Shown piece after piece: positions 33,190-45,400 of a stretch of DNA of 64,000 bases. The notes beneath the pieces are model-generated. The model was given only the letters and a program-made list of their open reading frames with translations. It had not been told where the DNA came from and did not search any database. The position numbers were made by a program, and so were the translations under genes. Within the stretch, counting starts at the first letter, position 1. Each line of letters begins with the position of its first letter. The stretch is from Anastrepha obliqua (taxonomy: Eukaryota; Arthropoda; Insecta; Diptera; Tephritidae), in NCBI RefSeq assembly GCF_027943255.1, contig NC_072893.1, positions 17,630,001 to 17,694,000 on the forward strand, given 5' to 3'.

Positions 33190-34015
33190 ATCAAAGAAGC
33201 AGCTGACTGGCTACTTACTTGGGTAATAACTGGCACTGGACTGGAACCGGAGGAGGTCGCGGTCGACCAAAAAAACTCTTGGAGAAGATCGATGCTGCGC
33301 GAACTAGCAGATTCCGACTTCTGATAGGATGGTGCAAAAACAACAGCGCAGAACCGTGTAATATGGAAGAGCCTTGTCGAGGCCCTATGCTCTGCGAGGA
33401 GTGAAGAACGAGAAAAAAAACTGTTAAGAAGGTAAATATTTACTCCGATAGCTAAGCGGCAATTAGCGCCCTAGGCTCTATTATGGTGCATTTGAAACTG
33501 GTCAGGGAATGCTTGGTCTCACTTTAGATTGCATCAGAATTCTTCGACATAAAGATAATCTGGGTACTTGGTCATAGTGATATTACTGGAAACTGCGAAC
33601 CCGACGAGCTGGCCAGACAAGGGGCCTATGAGGTATTGTCCCCGCGAAAGGAGCGAATTGGGATCCCCTTGACAACCTACGCTCTACTCGTGGAAAGATG
33701 GGCTTTGCACCAACTCAGCAAGCGCTGGGCAAGTACACGAACGTATAAGGTCGCGAAATCCGTCTGGCCACGTTTGGATCAGAGGCGTTCGAGGTATATT
33801 CTGAGGATGACAAAATCTCACCTCTCAAATTTCGTGGGCATCCTCACGGGGCGCTATTCGCGGGGTATACATGTCGTGAGACTCGGAATTACTTCAAGTC
33901 CATTTGCGTCAGTTATATGGAGGATGAGGTGGAATCATCTCAGCACCTGCTCCTTAGCTGCACCGCTCTCGCGCGACTAAGATTTAAACATCTTGGTTCT
34001 CACTTCTTCTTTTCG
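33190..34015 (+). mobile_element. LINE 3' fragment with RNase H and tail
   Basis: Plus strand: the RNase H blocks VNIYSDS*AAISALGSI and IIWVLGHSDITGNCEPDELA, then ERWALHQLSKRWASTRTYKV, TKSHLSNFVGILTGRY and LLSCTALARLRFKHLGSHFF. The Gln of SDSQ is replaced by a stop codon, and further frame changes occur. It ends abruptly at about 34015 where a different LINE begins. Confidence 0.8.
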
Positions 34016-34710
34016 AAGTTTCACACACAATTTTTTATAAGAGCGAACAATTCCTGGTGTATGCCGACTATATTGACATCATCGGCCTTAACAACCGCGC
34101 TGTTAGTTCTACCTTTTCCAAACAGGATAGAAACGCAAAGTGAAAGGGTCTGGTGGTGAGCGAGTATAAAACGAAGTACCTCCTGTCGTCAAACAAACAG
34201 TCCGTGCATTCACGTTTCGGCACCCATGTCACTGTTGACAGTTATGATTTAGAGGTTGTAAAAGACTTCGTATATTTAGGAACCAGCATTAACACCGATA
34301 ACAATGTCAGCCTTGAAATCCAACGTAGAATCTTTGTTGCCAATAAGTACTACTTTGAATTAAGGAGGCGTCCTCCCTCGACGAACAATACTAACCTCTA
34401 CAACGCTCTCATCATACCCCTCCTAATGTATGACGCGGAAGCGTGGACGATGACAACATCCGATAAGGTGTCCCTTGAAGTGTTTGAGGGAAACATTCTC
34501 GCGGAAGTTTTCGGGACCTTTGCACCATCTTTGCCGTTTAGCGACCACGAATATCACAAGCGATGGAAAATTGAATTGTATGACCTTTACGAAGACATAG
34601 ACATGGTGCAGCGAATAAAGACGAAAAAGAATTTTGTAATTTGTAAAACGAACTCTGTTGCACCTCACCTTCAAATTGTAAACAAAGAGAAAAAGGATAG
34701 GTCGAAATAA
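34016..34710 (+). mobile_element. LINE fragment: RT C-terminal half, catalytic motif lost
   Basis: Follows the previous fragment without a gap. Frames read FLVYADYIDIIGLNN (RT motif YADD changed to YADY), KYLLSSNKQSVHSRFGTHVT, DFVYLGTSINTDNNVSLEIQ, LIIPLLMYDAEAWTMTTSD and ELYDLYEDIDMVQRIKTKK, with the last ~185 codons open to 34710. Same family as 41545-42480. Inactive. Confidence 0.8.
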
Positions 34711-35044
34711 ATATTTGTTATATTTTTGATCTAAACTATAATAGACCATTCGTAAAAACATTTTCAATGAGAACCCGAGCCCTTTCTTGCTATGGGACAA
34801 CAGCCCATTAAGGAGAAGTTAAGGAGTGACGGAAGAACTAGGGCTAAGGGAGGTTAGGGGTTTTTGGGGGAAGAGCACCCTTGATTCCATCAAAACTCTG
34901 TTCTGGCTCATAAGGCTAAAACTATACATAAGGTGTGGAAAGTTTTATTCCAATGGATGAATGGTCTCCATCTCTTCTCCGGAGCTAAATCCATCACAAG
35001 AGCAAATAAGAAGGGGTTTCAAACTATATTTTATCAGAGTCGTT
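34711..35044. other. Spacer, nothing recognised
   Basis: Mixed sequence between a LINE end and a decayed SINE. No feature. Confidence 0.4.
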
Positions 35045-35232
35045 TGCCGTCGTAGCGAAATGAGTTAGTAGTACGTATTTTCGAAACCCAGTATGAACAC
35101 GAAATACCAGAACATACAGAACATTTGTTTTCTAACGGCGGCCACTCCTTGGCAGGCAATGGCAAACTTCTGAAGGTATTTCAGCCGTAAAAAAGTCCCT
35201 TTTAAAAATTCATCTACCGTTCGGAGGCGGCT
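35045..35232 (+). mobile_element. SINE, strongly diverged
   Basis: Head GCCGTCGTAGCGAAATGAG, middle GGCGGCCACTCCTTGGCAGG and TTCGGAGGCGGCTT follow the order of the tRNA-derived SINE, but box B is unrecognisable. Confidence 0.65.
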
Positions 35233-35559
35233 TAATTTTGCATTACTTTCAATTGAAAGAGAAGTGGTAGAAAATCAAAACTTAGCGCTAGAGATGTTTC
35301 CCAAATCAAAAATTTAGCTATAAATAAATAAATCAAATAATTGACCCTGCTGAAACTAAACACACTACCCCGTGTGCAACAAATTTTGCAAGTGGGTTCT
35401 AGTCTAGGATATGTAAAACGAGTACCTAAACCTAAGTTATTCACACGACACAAATATACCAGATTGGCATTTGCAGAAAAGTACCAATTTTGGTAAACCG
35501 AATGGGAAAGAGTATTTTTTTCCGATTTAAAAAGAAAATTAAATCGACAGGTCAGATGA

Positions 35560-35990
35560 TTCCCAAATATATTGGCATGATAAGCGGAAGAAAAAAAGGG
35601 GAGTGAATGGTTTCTAATTTCGGCGAGGGGTTTGCCATGGTTTGGGCAGCCGTTAGTGTCAAAGGCAAAACGGCCTTATGCTTCATATCCACAAAAGTAA
35701 ATAGTGTCAAGTATATGGAACTTCTAGACGAAGTACTTATTACTTTTTCGATGATAATTTCGATGAGGAGTGGATTTCCCAGCAAGACAACGCAGCCGTT
35801 CTTGCATCCAAAGAAGGAAAAGAGTTTTTGGCAGCGAAAAAATACCAATATTAGAATGGCGTACCTGCAGCTTTGACCTTAACCCAATCGAAAATGTAAG
35901 AGCAATACTTTCTCAATCAGTTTTCCAAAATAAAAGACAGTTTTTTAGCGCTTGAGGCCTTAGAAGTGCGGTTAATGTTGAGTGGTCAAA
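35560..35990 (+). pseudogene. Tc1-like transposase remnant
   Basis: Plus-strand frames contain YWHDKRKKKRG, GFAMVWAAVSVKGKTALCFI, the second catalytic Asp block EEWISQQDNAAV, and the third block CSFDLNPIENV, in the order of Tc1-family transposases. At least two frameshifts and two stops. The N-terminal DNA-binding region is missing. Confidence 0.8.
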
Positions 35991-36164
35991 AATTAAAATA
36001 TAATATAAATTCGTGCGGTTTTACAACAGATGGCGTAACTTGATTATTATTCCATCGATCCACATTTCCAAACATTCATTGGAGAGCTACTGTCGTAAGG
36101 CACAAACGTCAGTATAAGTTTTTTATTTGAAGCGTAAACAACAATATTTTTACCACACTTGAAA

Positions 36165-36350
36165 ATGTCGAATTTCGTGCCAAATAATGTGTTTTTGCGG
36201 GGAATTCTTTAATATGAAGAAAAAAGCAGCCGAAAGTCATCGTATCTTGGTGGAAGTTTATGGTGAGGAGGCTCTAGCTGAGCGAACGTGCCAGAAGTGG
36301 TTTGCACGCTTTAAAAGTGGTGATTTTGGCCGCGCCGCCAAAGTTCATGG
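36165..36350 (+). pseudogene. mariner (Mos1-type) transposase, N-terminal remnant
   Basis: Starts MSNFVPNNVFLRGIL, then shifts frame into MKKKAAESHRILVEVYGEEA and KWFARFKSGDF, the N-terminal helix-turn-helix of Mos1-like mariner transposases. Only about 60 codons remain. A SINE follows closely. Confidence 0.8.
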
Positions 36351-36407
36351 ATACCGAATTGGAGGAATCACGAACTTATTCATAGACCATTATTATAAAA
36401 AAAACGG

Positions 36408-36530
36408 CGGTCGCCGTAGCCGAATAGGTTAGTGCATGACTACCATTCGGAATTCACAGAGAGAACGTTGGTTCAAATCTCGGTGAAACACCAAAATTAA
36501 GAAAAAGTTGTTTCTAATAGCTGTCGCTAA
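36408..36530 (+). mobile_element. SINE, 5' (tRNA-like) part
   Basis: GGTCGCCGTAGCCGAATAGG, then GACTACCATTCGGAATTCAC and GTTGGTTCAAATCTCGGTG, i.e. box A and box B regions, then truncated within the middle domain. Confidence 0.85.
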
Positions 36531-38619
36531 ATGAATCAAATCGATGCCTCAATGACTTCAAGAAGTAATAATCAAAGGAGGTTCCAACAAAAATTGCTAA
36601 ATTCAAATTATGAACTAACTCCGAGAATTCTATTTCTTTATTTTAAATATAAAAACATTGGTCTGATACTTTCGCTCTGTAGATTTAACTTTTCCTAATA
36701 ATTATTTAAGTTGTGTGAAAAGTGTGCTTATTTTTGAGTATTTTTAAAACATTTATCATTAAAAGTTTAAATACTGAAAACATAAGTTTTTAGCCCTAAA
36801 TTGATAACAAAAATATAAGAAATTTAGTTTGTCTTATATAGTTTTTTCGTGTGGTGCAGAGATGGAAATAATATTGGAAAAGGCAGTTTTCTCGTTAGCA
36901 GACATTCTGCTCGAGATATGTATTTCAAAAAAATTTATTTCTGGTTCGTTTTGATTCAAATTCAGAGTGTATGATTAACTGCCGATGACGTCAATATTTT
37001 TGTTATATTTCTAGCTGTCAGCAAGCAAGCTTTTAGATATTTCTATTGACAAAATTAGTGAAGTTATGCATCTTGGAATATAAGCATTTAAATGTATAGA
37101 CATTTTTAGTTTAGTAATTAAAAAAAAAATTCTCATGGTATAAAATTTAAAATTAACCGCCACATTGAATTTTTGAGCCTTTTTAAAACTTGACTGTCAA
37201 GCAATATCAAATCCCTCGCATATTTACTAAATTCATATCACAATAGTAAAGTTCTCTTCCTTTCTAAACATTTTCAAATTCAGTAGCTACTCGAATCCCT
37301 CTTCTGCCCGCATCTCGGTGGTCTATTTGCCTTATCTCGCCAATGGGCAAGTGTGAGCGACTCAAACCTCAACTTATCAACTAAAAACGCATTAAATGTG
37401 GCATACAAGCATAATCTCAGAAAGAAACACATAGCCGAAGATATCCGTAGCATAGCAAATGTGTCAAACGCTCCAAATGAAGTTGTTGCACCATTGATAA
37501 CGACGGCAAGCAAGACAGTTTAGCATTCTCCCGCCATAAGCGGCGCAGATGGATGAGATACAAGGAATGAGGACACAACGAAAGGGTACTCGAACACAAG
37601 AAAAAGGTCATTCGTGCCTTCGCTAGCTACCCTCATTCATGTGTTCGTTGTGATATTCTAATGCAATAAAATTGTCATTTACTAATCTGAGACATTGACA
37701 ATGCTCGCTGTGGCATATTCATTGATAAAACAAACCAAAGGACTCTTTTAGGTCTGACTGCTGGCGTTAGTGAGTGTACGAGTGCGTGCGTGTTTGCCTG
37801 CGACATTCTTATGCAGCGAGTAGCGCAGGATAGGCAGGATAGGTAGGTGGACTGCTAGCGACGTATGAAGACAATCAAGGTAGGCGGTCAATGACCAGGC
37901 GATAGACACAATCGCTTAGATAATCCTTTTCCCTTTTTCGCCTTTTAACTTTCAATTTTTGCTCACTTGTTTGCAGTAGACACAATTAAAAGTCTGACGC
38001 CACTTTTGCGCTCTTATCACTCTAAGCAAAGAGACTACGCATACAAGTATACACATATATGTATGCGTGTATGTATGCATGTGTGTATGTATGTAAGTGT
38101 GCATGCCTGTACAATGTAACTTTATGCAGGCTAGTGAATGCCTTCATGGTTTAATTAAAAGGATATCCATGTACAGCTGATATAGAGGAGTCGCGTTGAA
38201 AGCAGAAAAAAAAATTCGAGTAAATAAAAATATTTTTTACGTTGCACGAAATTAATCTTAAAGACCACGTGTAGTTTGATTATGTCGCTCAGCACTCTGT
38301 GACAAAGCAATGAGATGTTGTTGCTCTGGCTGCATTGGCAATGACAGGGATTATATTGCACTTGGTTTCTTAACACTTCAATTCGTAGTGTCACCTACAT
38401 CCGACAGGAGTTAAAAATGTTTTTGTTTTCTTAATCCTAATTGAGTCTGAAGTAACAAAGACGTAGGCCATATCTTCTATGTGCCTTTGTCTAATAACTT
38501 TTTTGTAATTGATCGATTCATCTTTCCTGTTAAATTTCAATCCAAAGAAGTGAAAGAGCAATTATTGAAGATAAGTGAGCATTTAGATGTAAGTCAAGTT
38601 TGCACATTAAAAGCTATTT
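36531..38619. other. Non-repetitive island
   Basis: Mixed sequence with a GTATGTATGCATGTGTG microsatellite near 38055-38100. Short unrecognised frames only. No supported gene. Confidence 0.4.
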
Positions 38620-38621
38620 TA

Positions 38622-39563
38622 AAGGGTGGTTAAATTTTAAAGGCCGATGTAGAATGTGAACCATACCTAAATGTCAAGCTTTTTCTGCATTTCATTTAAC
38701 ATTTTCCAATCGCAGACTAACTCAATTTGAACCATGGAAAGATACACAATCGTGCAATGCGTTAAAGTTATTCAGGCTTATTATGAAAACGGGCGTTCAA
38801 ATCAAAATGCATATCGCGCATTTCGTGAAGAAAATCATCTTCAGTGATGAGGCACATTTTCACCTCAGTGGATTCGTCAATAAGCAGAATTGCCGCATTT
38901 GGGCGAATGATAATCCAAAAGTTATTGCCGAAAAACCAATGCACCCACAAAGAGTGACTGTTTGGTGCGGTTTATGGGCCGGCGGCATCATTGAACCGTA
39001 TTTTTTCCAAAATGAGGCCGGTCAGGCAGTTACTGTGAATAGTGTTCGCTATCGTGAGATGATAATGAACTTTTTATGGCCCGAATTGGAAGATATGGGT
39101 GTGGACGATATGTGGTTTCAACAGGACGGTGCCACTTGTCACACAGCTAACGAAACAATGGCTCTTTTGCCCGAAAAATTTGAGGGCCGAGTAATCTCAC
39201 GTCGCGGCGATGTCAATTGGCCGCCAAGATCATGTGATTTGACATCGTTGGACTTCTTTCATTAGGATTATTTGAAAGAAAAGGTGTACCTCGATATGCC
39301 AGCAACAATTCAAGAGCTAAAGGATGAGATAATTTGGCACATTAAAGGCATAGAACCTCAATTATGCCTCAGCGTCATCGAAAATTTGGACCATCGGATG
39401 GAGGTGTGTCGGCGAGACCGCGGCGATCATTTGGCCAATATTTTATTCCATCCGTAATTGAGCCATACCAATATTATCATAATATAGAGAAGTGACAATA
39501 ATTCCCTAAAAAAATTGTATTTTATTCAAAATCTACACAAGCCCTTGAAACTTAACCACTCTT
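38622..39563 (+). mobile_element. Tc1/mariner-superfamily element with internal deletion (942 bp)
   Basis: The termini AAGGGTGGTTAAATTTTAAA and, reversed, AAGAGTGGTTAAGTTTCAAG form inverted repeats flanked by TA (38620-38621, 39564-39565). The inside encodes the transposase start MERYTIVQCVKVIQAYYENG, then jumps directly into IIFSDEAHFHLSGF (first Asp), MWFQQDGATCHTA (second Asp) and RSCDLTSLDFF (third Asp, 36 residues later) and the C-terminus LDHRMEVCRRDRGDHLANIL. The middle of the N-terminal half is deleted with a frame change, and a TAG replaces the Trp expected after LDFF. Non-autonomous. Confidence 0.9.
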
Positions 39564-39866
39564 TATTTAACGCGCGCTGCAAGTTCACTGGAGTTAGTTT
39601 TTCAAAGTTTTGCCAAGCGAAATTCTTGTAGGTCACTTTTCATAATCAATTAATCGCAGAAGTTACAAGAAAAGTAAACCAGAAGAAATAACTGAAAACA
39701 CAAATTTGCTTAGCCCATTTTGAGAGGATAGAATGAATTTATGGTGAACGATAAAGCCATATAGGAAATACTGTTCAAAAGTATCAATACCAAGTACGAA
39801 AATCGAAAAAACCATCGAGCAAAAAAATTACTTCAAAAAATTCCAGAAAAAATATAGCGGGCTCAC

Positions 39867-39914
39867 TGGGGGCAAGATAGCTTATTTGGCTGGGGGAAAG
39901 ATGGCTTATTTGAC
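39867..39914. repeat. 24 bp imperfect direct duplication
   Basis: TGGGGGCAAGATAGCTTATT is followed 24 bp later by TGGGGGAAAGATGGCTTATT. Two copies only. Confidence 0.7.
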
Positions 39915-40745
39915 CATAAATTTTTAAATTTATTAAGAATTAAAGCTACACATAGTCCTGCCCTCGCATCTTTGACATTTTCAATTGATTTTCTTACGCA
40001 GCGCCAATAGGGAACCAAACAACAGGTCGATCAACAGATTTCGGTCAACTTATTTTCCACCAGACAAATTACCACTTAATTCCGAGTCGTCGTAGCTGAT
40101 ATTGAAATTACAAGTAAATAGCCGATTGCGTCAACAAGTTTATTTGCATATCAGCAGCAAATGCCATGCCAGTAACCAGTCCTTGAAAATTGTGTATGTC
40201 CTTTTAACGAAAACAAAATTATTCATTATTTATAAAAAAAGGAAAAATGTAAAAAGAGCGACACAGACCCGTTTTACACCGGCCACACTGAAATGAAACT
40301 GAAAGTTGCAAAAAAAAAAATAGGAAAAAAATCCTGTTTACAAGTGCAAAAACACATATCCTTAAAGCGAGTGAAATGCGAGCGCAGTGCAACAGGTGTG
40401 AGGTGACAAATGCGTAACGGCCAGCAGCCAACAGTAACTGAAACAATGAACAGCAACAACAACAACCGCACACAATCAATGTCATAATTTCTTGTCATCG
40501 AACTGGTCGAGTGGTAAAAGCAACACTGTTTTTTTTTTGTGTTTTTTTGTTTTGTTCAAATTGTTCCCCCAATCACTTTCTAACCAAAACAGCCTCGCGG
40601 CAAGGACGGACGCACTGCTCGCTTAATTACCACAAGAACGCTGTGCGAGCAAAATATAAAAATAAGTCGTATTTCTGCACTTCTCGCTGCATATGCACAA
40701 ATGCAAAAGTAGCAAAACAAGTCAAAAGTAATAAATATGTATGTG

Positions 40746-40774
<29 letters not shown>
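40746..40774. repeat. CA microsatellite
   Basis: Uninterrupted CA dinucleotide run of about 29 bp. Confidence 0.95.
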
Positions 40775-40776
<2 letters not shown>

Positions 40777-41544
40777 TTTTTTCGTGACACAGTAGTGCAT
40801 TTCTTAATGATCACTTACAGGCAATGAACGCTTTCTTCATCTATAATTCAAGTGCATAAACTGGGGCACACTTCTGGCATTTTGCCAGCTCTCCATTGGG
40901 GCAACAGTGGCCGGGGCAAACCGCAATGGCACATGCCCTCAGGTGAAATTGAGACCTTGCGCGCGCGCGCCTGCGTAGAAGGGGAAAATCAAGTATTCGG
41001 CGATGGTATGAGTATATGCGTGTGTGTGTGTGTGCGTGCATGCGCGCAGTAAGGAAAATGAAAATTATAACCAAGTGCATATTTCTTGTAATATTTTAAC
41101 TGCACTCAGGTTGTGTATGGATGTAAGTAGTAGCATTGGCTTGTGGCACTCTAATTGGTGTTGTTGTTGTTTTTTTACTATAGCCAATTTACATGTTAAC
41201 ATTCGTTTTTTAATAAGCAGGTTTGCCTATAAACTTACTTTTGCCATACTTTATTATTATTTCATAATTTTTTTTTATTTACGAACCGTTAAGAAAAAAT
41301 AGAGCAATAAAGAATAAACGAATTCAATATTTACTGCTAATTAATGTAATTTTTTTGAAGCAGCAAAACATTTTTATGTACTATTTCGATTGGTTTGAGG
41401 GGAAAAAACTCGAAAAAAGCAATGAACTTAGGTGAATCACCAATAAAATATAAAATATTAGGTTAACCCATCCATTCGATCCCTAAGTTGCATGCGAGCA
41501 ATTTATCGTGTTTATAGGATTACCTGTACCATTCTTTTTGCTTT

Positions 41545-42480
41545 TGTTTGATGAATAGCGCTATTATAATAAAAGTCATATGCATCTGCGCCAATTACCG
41601 CGGGATTAGTATTCCAAATATAGCCTATAAGGTTCTAGCGAGCGTTTTGTGTAAAAAGCTGAAGCCCACCATCAAGCAACTGATTGGACCTTATCGGTGT
41701 GGCTTTAGACCTGGAAAGTCTACCATCGACCAAATATTTATAATACGCCAAGTCTAGGAAAAGACCCACGAAAGGAGAATCGACGCACACCATCTTTTCG
41801 TCGATTTTAAAGCGGCATTCGACAGTTCCAAAAAAAGATGCCAATACGCCGCAATGTCTGAATTTGGTATCCCCGCAAAACTAATACGGCTATGCAAAAT
41901 GACGTTGTTCAATACCATCAACGCCATCAGAATTAGGAAGGACCTTTCCGAGCCGTTTGATACCAAATGAGATTTCAGACAGGGTGACTCGCTGTCGTGT
42001 GACTTCTTTAACCTGATGTTGGAGAAGATCGTGCGAGCCGCAGAACTTAATCGCTCAAGCACAATTTTGTGTAAGAGCGTACAATTGTTGGCGTATGCCA
42101 ATAATATTGACATCATCGACCTTAACAACCGCTATGTTAGTTCGGCCTTCACCAAACTGGATAAAGAAGCAAAGCGAATGGGTCTGGTGGTGAACGAAGA
42201 CAAAACGGCGTGTCTCCTGTCACAAAACAAACACTCAGTGCACTCGCGTATCGGCACTCCCGTAACTGTTGTCAGTTATGAGTTCGAGGTTGTAAGAAAC
42301 TTCGTTTATTTGGAAACCAGCAATAACACCGAAAATAATGTCAGCCTTGAAATTAAAGGGAGAATCTCTCTTGCCAACAAGTGCTACTTTCGACTAAGTA
42401 GACAATTGAGTAGTAAAGTCCTCTCTCCAGGTTCACATCATGTCCGTCCTAACGTACGTCGCATTCGTCCTTTGGATTTT
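41545..42480 (+). mobile_element. LINE RT fragment, catalytic YADD changed to YANN
   Basis: Plus strand: NYRGISIPNIAYKVLASVLC, then GPYRCGFRPGKSTIDQIFII, RIDAHHLFVDFKAAFDSSKK, FRQGDSLSCDFFNLMLEKIV, LLAYANNIDIIDLNN (catalytic YADD altered to YANN at 42094-42105), MGLVVNEDKTACLLS and VSLEIKGRISLANKC. These are RT motifs in normal order, with frameshifts and stops between them. The end at about 42480 is out of frame. Confidence 0.85.
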
Positions 42481-42539
42481 GTACGACGGCCATGTGTTTT
42501 TTGTTGTAATACATGCAGTTAATTGCTTCAATCTTCTTT

Positions 42540-43325
42540 CGGCTGAAGCATGATAGTGTGAAGCAATGAATGCTTTTAATGTGTTGAGTGAGGTGGAGAC
42601 TGCCACCACCTCTGCTATTTCTGGTGTCTAACCTTTTCTTCCTAGGTCATCCGCTATCTCATTACCACGTATGTTTCTGTGACCGGGGACCTATATCAGC
42701 GTGATTTCAAGCCAATGACAAGCATTTCCAGCTCCTCTCTACACTGCAAGACTTGTTTGAATGGAATGGAGTTGGAGTCTAGGGCCTTTATAGCTGCTTG
42801 ACTGTCTGAGAAGATAGCTACTCTTGCACCAACTTCCTTGTAGAGTTTTAGTGATTTGCATGCTTCTTTGATCGCTAAAGGTTCTGCCTGGAAAACGGTG
42901 GCATAGTCTGGAAGACGAATTGACTGAGTTAGGTTGAGCGGCTCCGAATGGAAGCCAGCTCCCACACCACAGTTCATCTTAGAACCACCGATATAGATTT
43001 CAATATCGTGTCTTCCCTTTGCTCCATTCCTTCCCTTTGCTCCATTCGGCTCTCGGTGGAAAACGTACCGTAAAGATTTTCTTGAAGTTAAGGGACAGTG
43101 TAGTCTGATCTGTTTTTGAGCAGCGGGGGCCTTGTAGGAGGATCTTGCTATGACCGTACGATATTGTTGTCCAGCTTCCTATGTCTCTGAGTCTCGCCGC
43201 GCTACGTGTGTAAGTGTAATGGTAGCAGGTGAGCTAGTATTATACATTGAGCGCTTCAGTAGGACTGGTGCTAAGCGTTCCTGTAGTTAAGATACACGCT
43301 GTTCTTTGTGTCTTGTTCAGCTTAG
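42540..43325 (-). mobile_element. LINE 3' part with RNase H, minus strand
   Basis: The minus strand runs from KTQRTACILTTGTLSTSPTE (RT-RNase H linker, near 43310) to the RNase H blocks MNCGVGAGFHSEPLNLTQSI, LPDYATVFQAEPLAIKEACK and VAIFSDSQAAIKALDSN, then loses frame. A Tc1-like element abuts its upstream side at about 43320. Confidence 0.8.
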
Positions 43326-44475
43326 TTTTGATTTATTTCTTTTCTGGCATTGACTCGTTACTTCCGGTCCGATTTTATTCCACTCCTCCAAAATTACGGT
43401 TTTTATCTGATCTCTATTGCTTATGTGATGTCTGCGGATCTTTGTTTCCAGCAATGACCTTAAATTCTCGATGACGTTCATGTCAGGTGATTGAGTCGGT
43501 GGCCGCCTTATGTTTAAGGTCATTGTCCTGGTAGAAACGGAAATCTTGAGGTATTCCAAGTTTCGCAGCACTTTGGAGTAGATTATCCTTTAGAATATTA
43601 CCCTCGACAAACACTAAATTTCCTACTCCGGCTGCTGACATACATGCCCATACCATTACACTGCCACCAAAATGTTTCACGGTCGGTTTTATGTTGCTTT
43701 TGTGGAGCTCTGTATTAGGTTTCCGCCAGACGTAAGACATTCCATCTCAACCAAAAAGGTTGAATTTGGACTCGTCAGAAAATATTATCGTTTTCCAGTA
43801 ATCAAAATCTTTGATTTCGAGCCCTCTGGCAAAGACAACTCGGCTCATTTCATTTTTTTTATTCATGAATGGCTTCTTTCGTGCTACTCGACCATTAAAG
43901 ACCTTTTCACGTAGTAACCGTCACACTGTTTCGACCCAACATGATTTGCCGACTTCCTGCTGAATTTCGTTTAGCAGTTTTGGAGCCGATATTTTTCGAA
44001 CAATTAAATGCTCTTGCATGAAATAAGATGTGAGCAAAGATATCGCATTGTAGCTGCATTTCATGCCGTAGTGTGAGTGGGACTAATAAAATTAAGATTT
44101 GAAGAGCCCGAAAATCGCGTTGTTTATGGTCAGTTTTCTTGCTTCTGCATTCAATAGTTCAATACTTTTTCTCTATATAAAAAATGTTTAAAATCAAAGA
44201 AATTTTCGACGCACTTCACTTTATTTTGCTAAAATTGAATGAACTATAAAACTGTTTACTTAAAAGTCTTAAAAATGTTTATTAAAAAGTTGGAGATTTG
44301 AATGAGAATTTGATGATTTTTTCTGAATTTCGTGCTATATTAAGTTTGGGCATTTTGTTAATATGAATTTTGTAAGAGGATTAGCTAAATTTTTGTTAAA
44401 AATTAGTTAAAATTAAATCAAGTAAATTAGTTTACATCCGAAAAAGGTGTGTAAGTTTTTATTTCGACGGGTGTA
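43317..44475 (-). mobile_element. Tc1-like element, decayed, one terminus kept
   Basis: The minus strand ends (left) with the transposase C-terminus TKIRRHHISNRDQIKTVILE and EEWNKIGPE. Upstream come MSYVWRKPNTELHKSNIKPT, VKHFGGSVMVWACMSAAGVG, FRFYQDNDLKHKA (second catalytic Asp) and TQSPDMNVIENL (third Asp). The first half is badly mutated. The 5' terminus near 44475, read on the minus strand, is CACCCGTCGAAATAAAAAC next to TA; the other terminus is not seen. Inactive. Confidence 0.85.
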
Positions 44476-45094
44476 TATATGTATACACATATGCTTAGAC
44501 TAACATTACTAGTTTATTTAAATTAATGATAGTTTGTGTAACTTTGACATAATAACTTAAATTTACCCATTTTCATCAGACATTAAATGCTAATTAAAAA
44601 CTCTTTAAAAGCCACTGCTGGGCTCATTCCTCTCTGTTTAACATATGCACTTACATATTTATCGTATTACTCAATACAAAATAAAATTGGCCAAGTTACA
44701 AGCACTTAGTTGTAACTGCTGCTGTAATTAACACTCGCCACGGCATGCCAAAGCAGGCGGACTGGTCGGCCTCCACCCGAAATATTGGTGGTGATTCGAT
44801 GAATAATTACAAGAACGCGACCACCAAAGAAGTGCTGACAGTTCGTTTCGCATGCCAAGCCCGATGAAGCACTCGCTGATTGATGTGCGTATACAGATAT
44901 GATAGCAAAGTCATTTACACATTCAAATAGGCGTATGTGCCAGCATTAGGGTGACCAGGTAAAAAAAAAACCAGCACATCTAAAGAGTTGAAAAACGGCT
45001 ATGTAGACCTATATTGAGCGCCGCAATGGGTACTTTTTTCCATATAAAATGCACAAGGAAATTGGGCACGAAGGTTCAATATTGATACTCCAGT
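44476..45094. other. Non-coding island
   Basis: Mixed sequence, nothing recognised except short ATAT-type microsatellite bases at 44478-44493. Confidence 0.4.
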
Positions 45095-45400
45095 TAAATA
45101 TGCGTGGTAGGTGGCTAGGTGAAATGGTTGAAGTACCGCTCTGGCATACCCCAAGTAGCTCTAAAGCGCCGGTTTGATACCACCAAAAGGCAGATATCTA
45201 TAGAAAGGAGCACCCAGTGAAAATATTCGTCTACCTCCTGTCCTAGGACGTTTGCAGAGAGAGTGCTCAACAGTCTCCTTCTCTGAAAGGTCTCTATAGC
45301 TTCCGCAATGAGGCTTAAATGGTAAACCTAACTTTTCCGCGTATGTGCCGATATGTGCATGGAGTCCCCAGAACTTTTTGAGTCCTACTTCCATTTTACT
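45095..45400 (-). mobile_element. LINE C-terminal tail and 3' end
   Basis: The minus strand encodes KFWGLHAHIGTYAEKLGLPF, SEKETVEHSLCKRP and RRIFSLGAPFYRYL, the post-RNase H tail with the Cys/His segment. Followed by a typical LINE 3' sequence near 45100. Confidence 0.65.

Larger units (their letters stand above)
39566..41544. other. Non-repetitive island with CA repeats
   Basis: Mixed-composition DNA without transposon proteins. Includes a 24 bp duplication (39867) and CA/TG microsatellites. No gene recognised. Confidence 0.4.

Noticed and set aside
37280..37680. Possible gene from plus and minus frames
   Set aside because: Frames are short, mutually overlapping and without recognisable motifs.
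40498..40525. tRNA-like text GGTCGAGTGGTAAAAGC
   Set aside because: Resembles a D-arm only; no box B or pairing acceptor arm follows.
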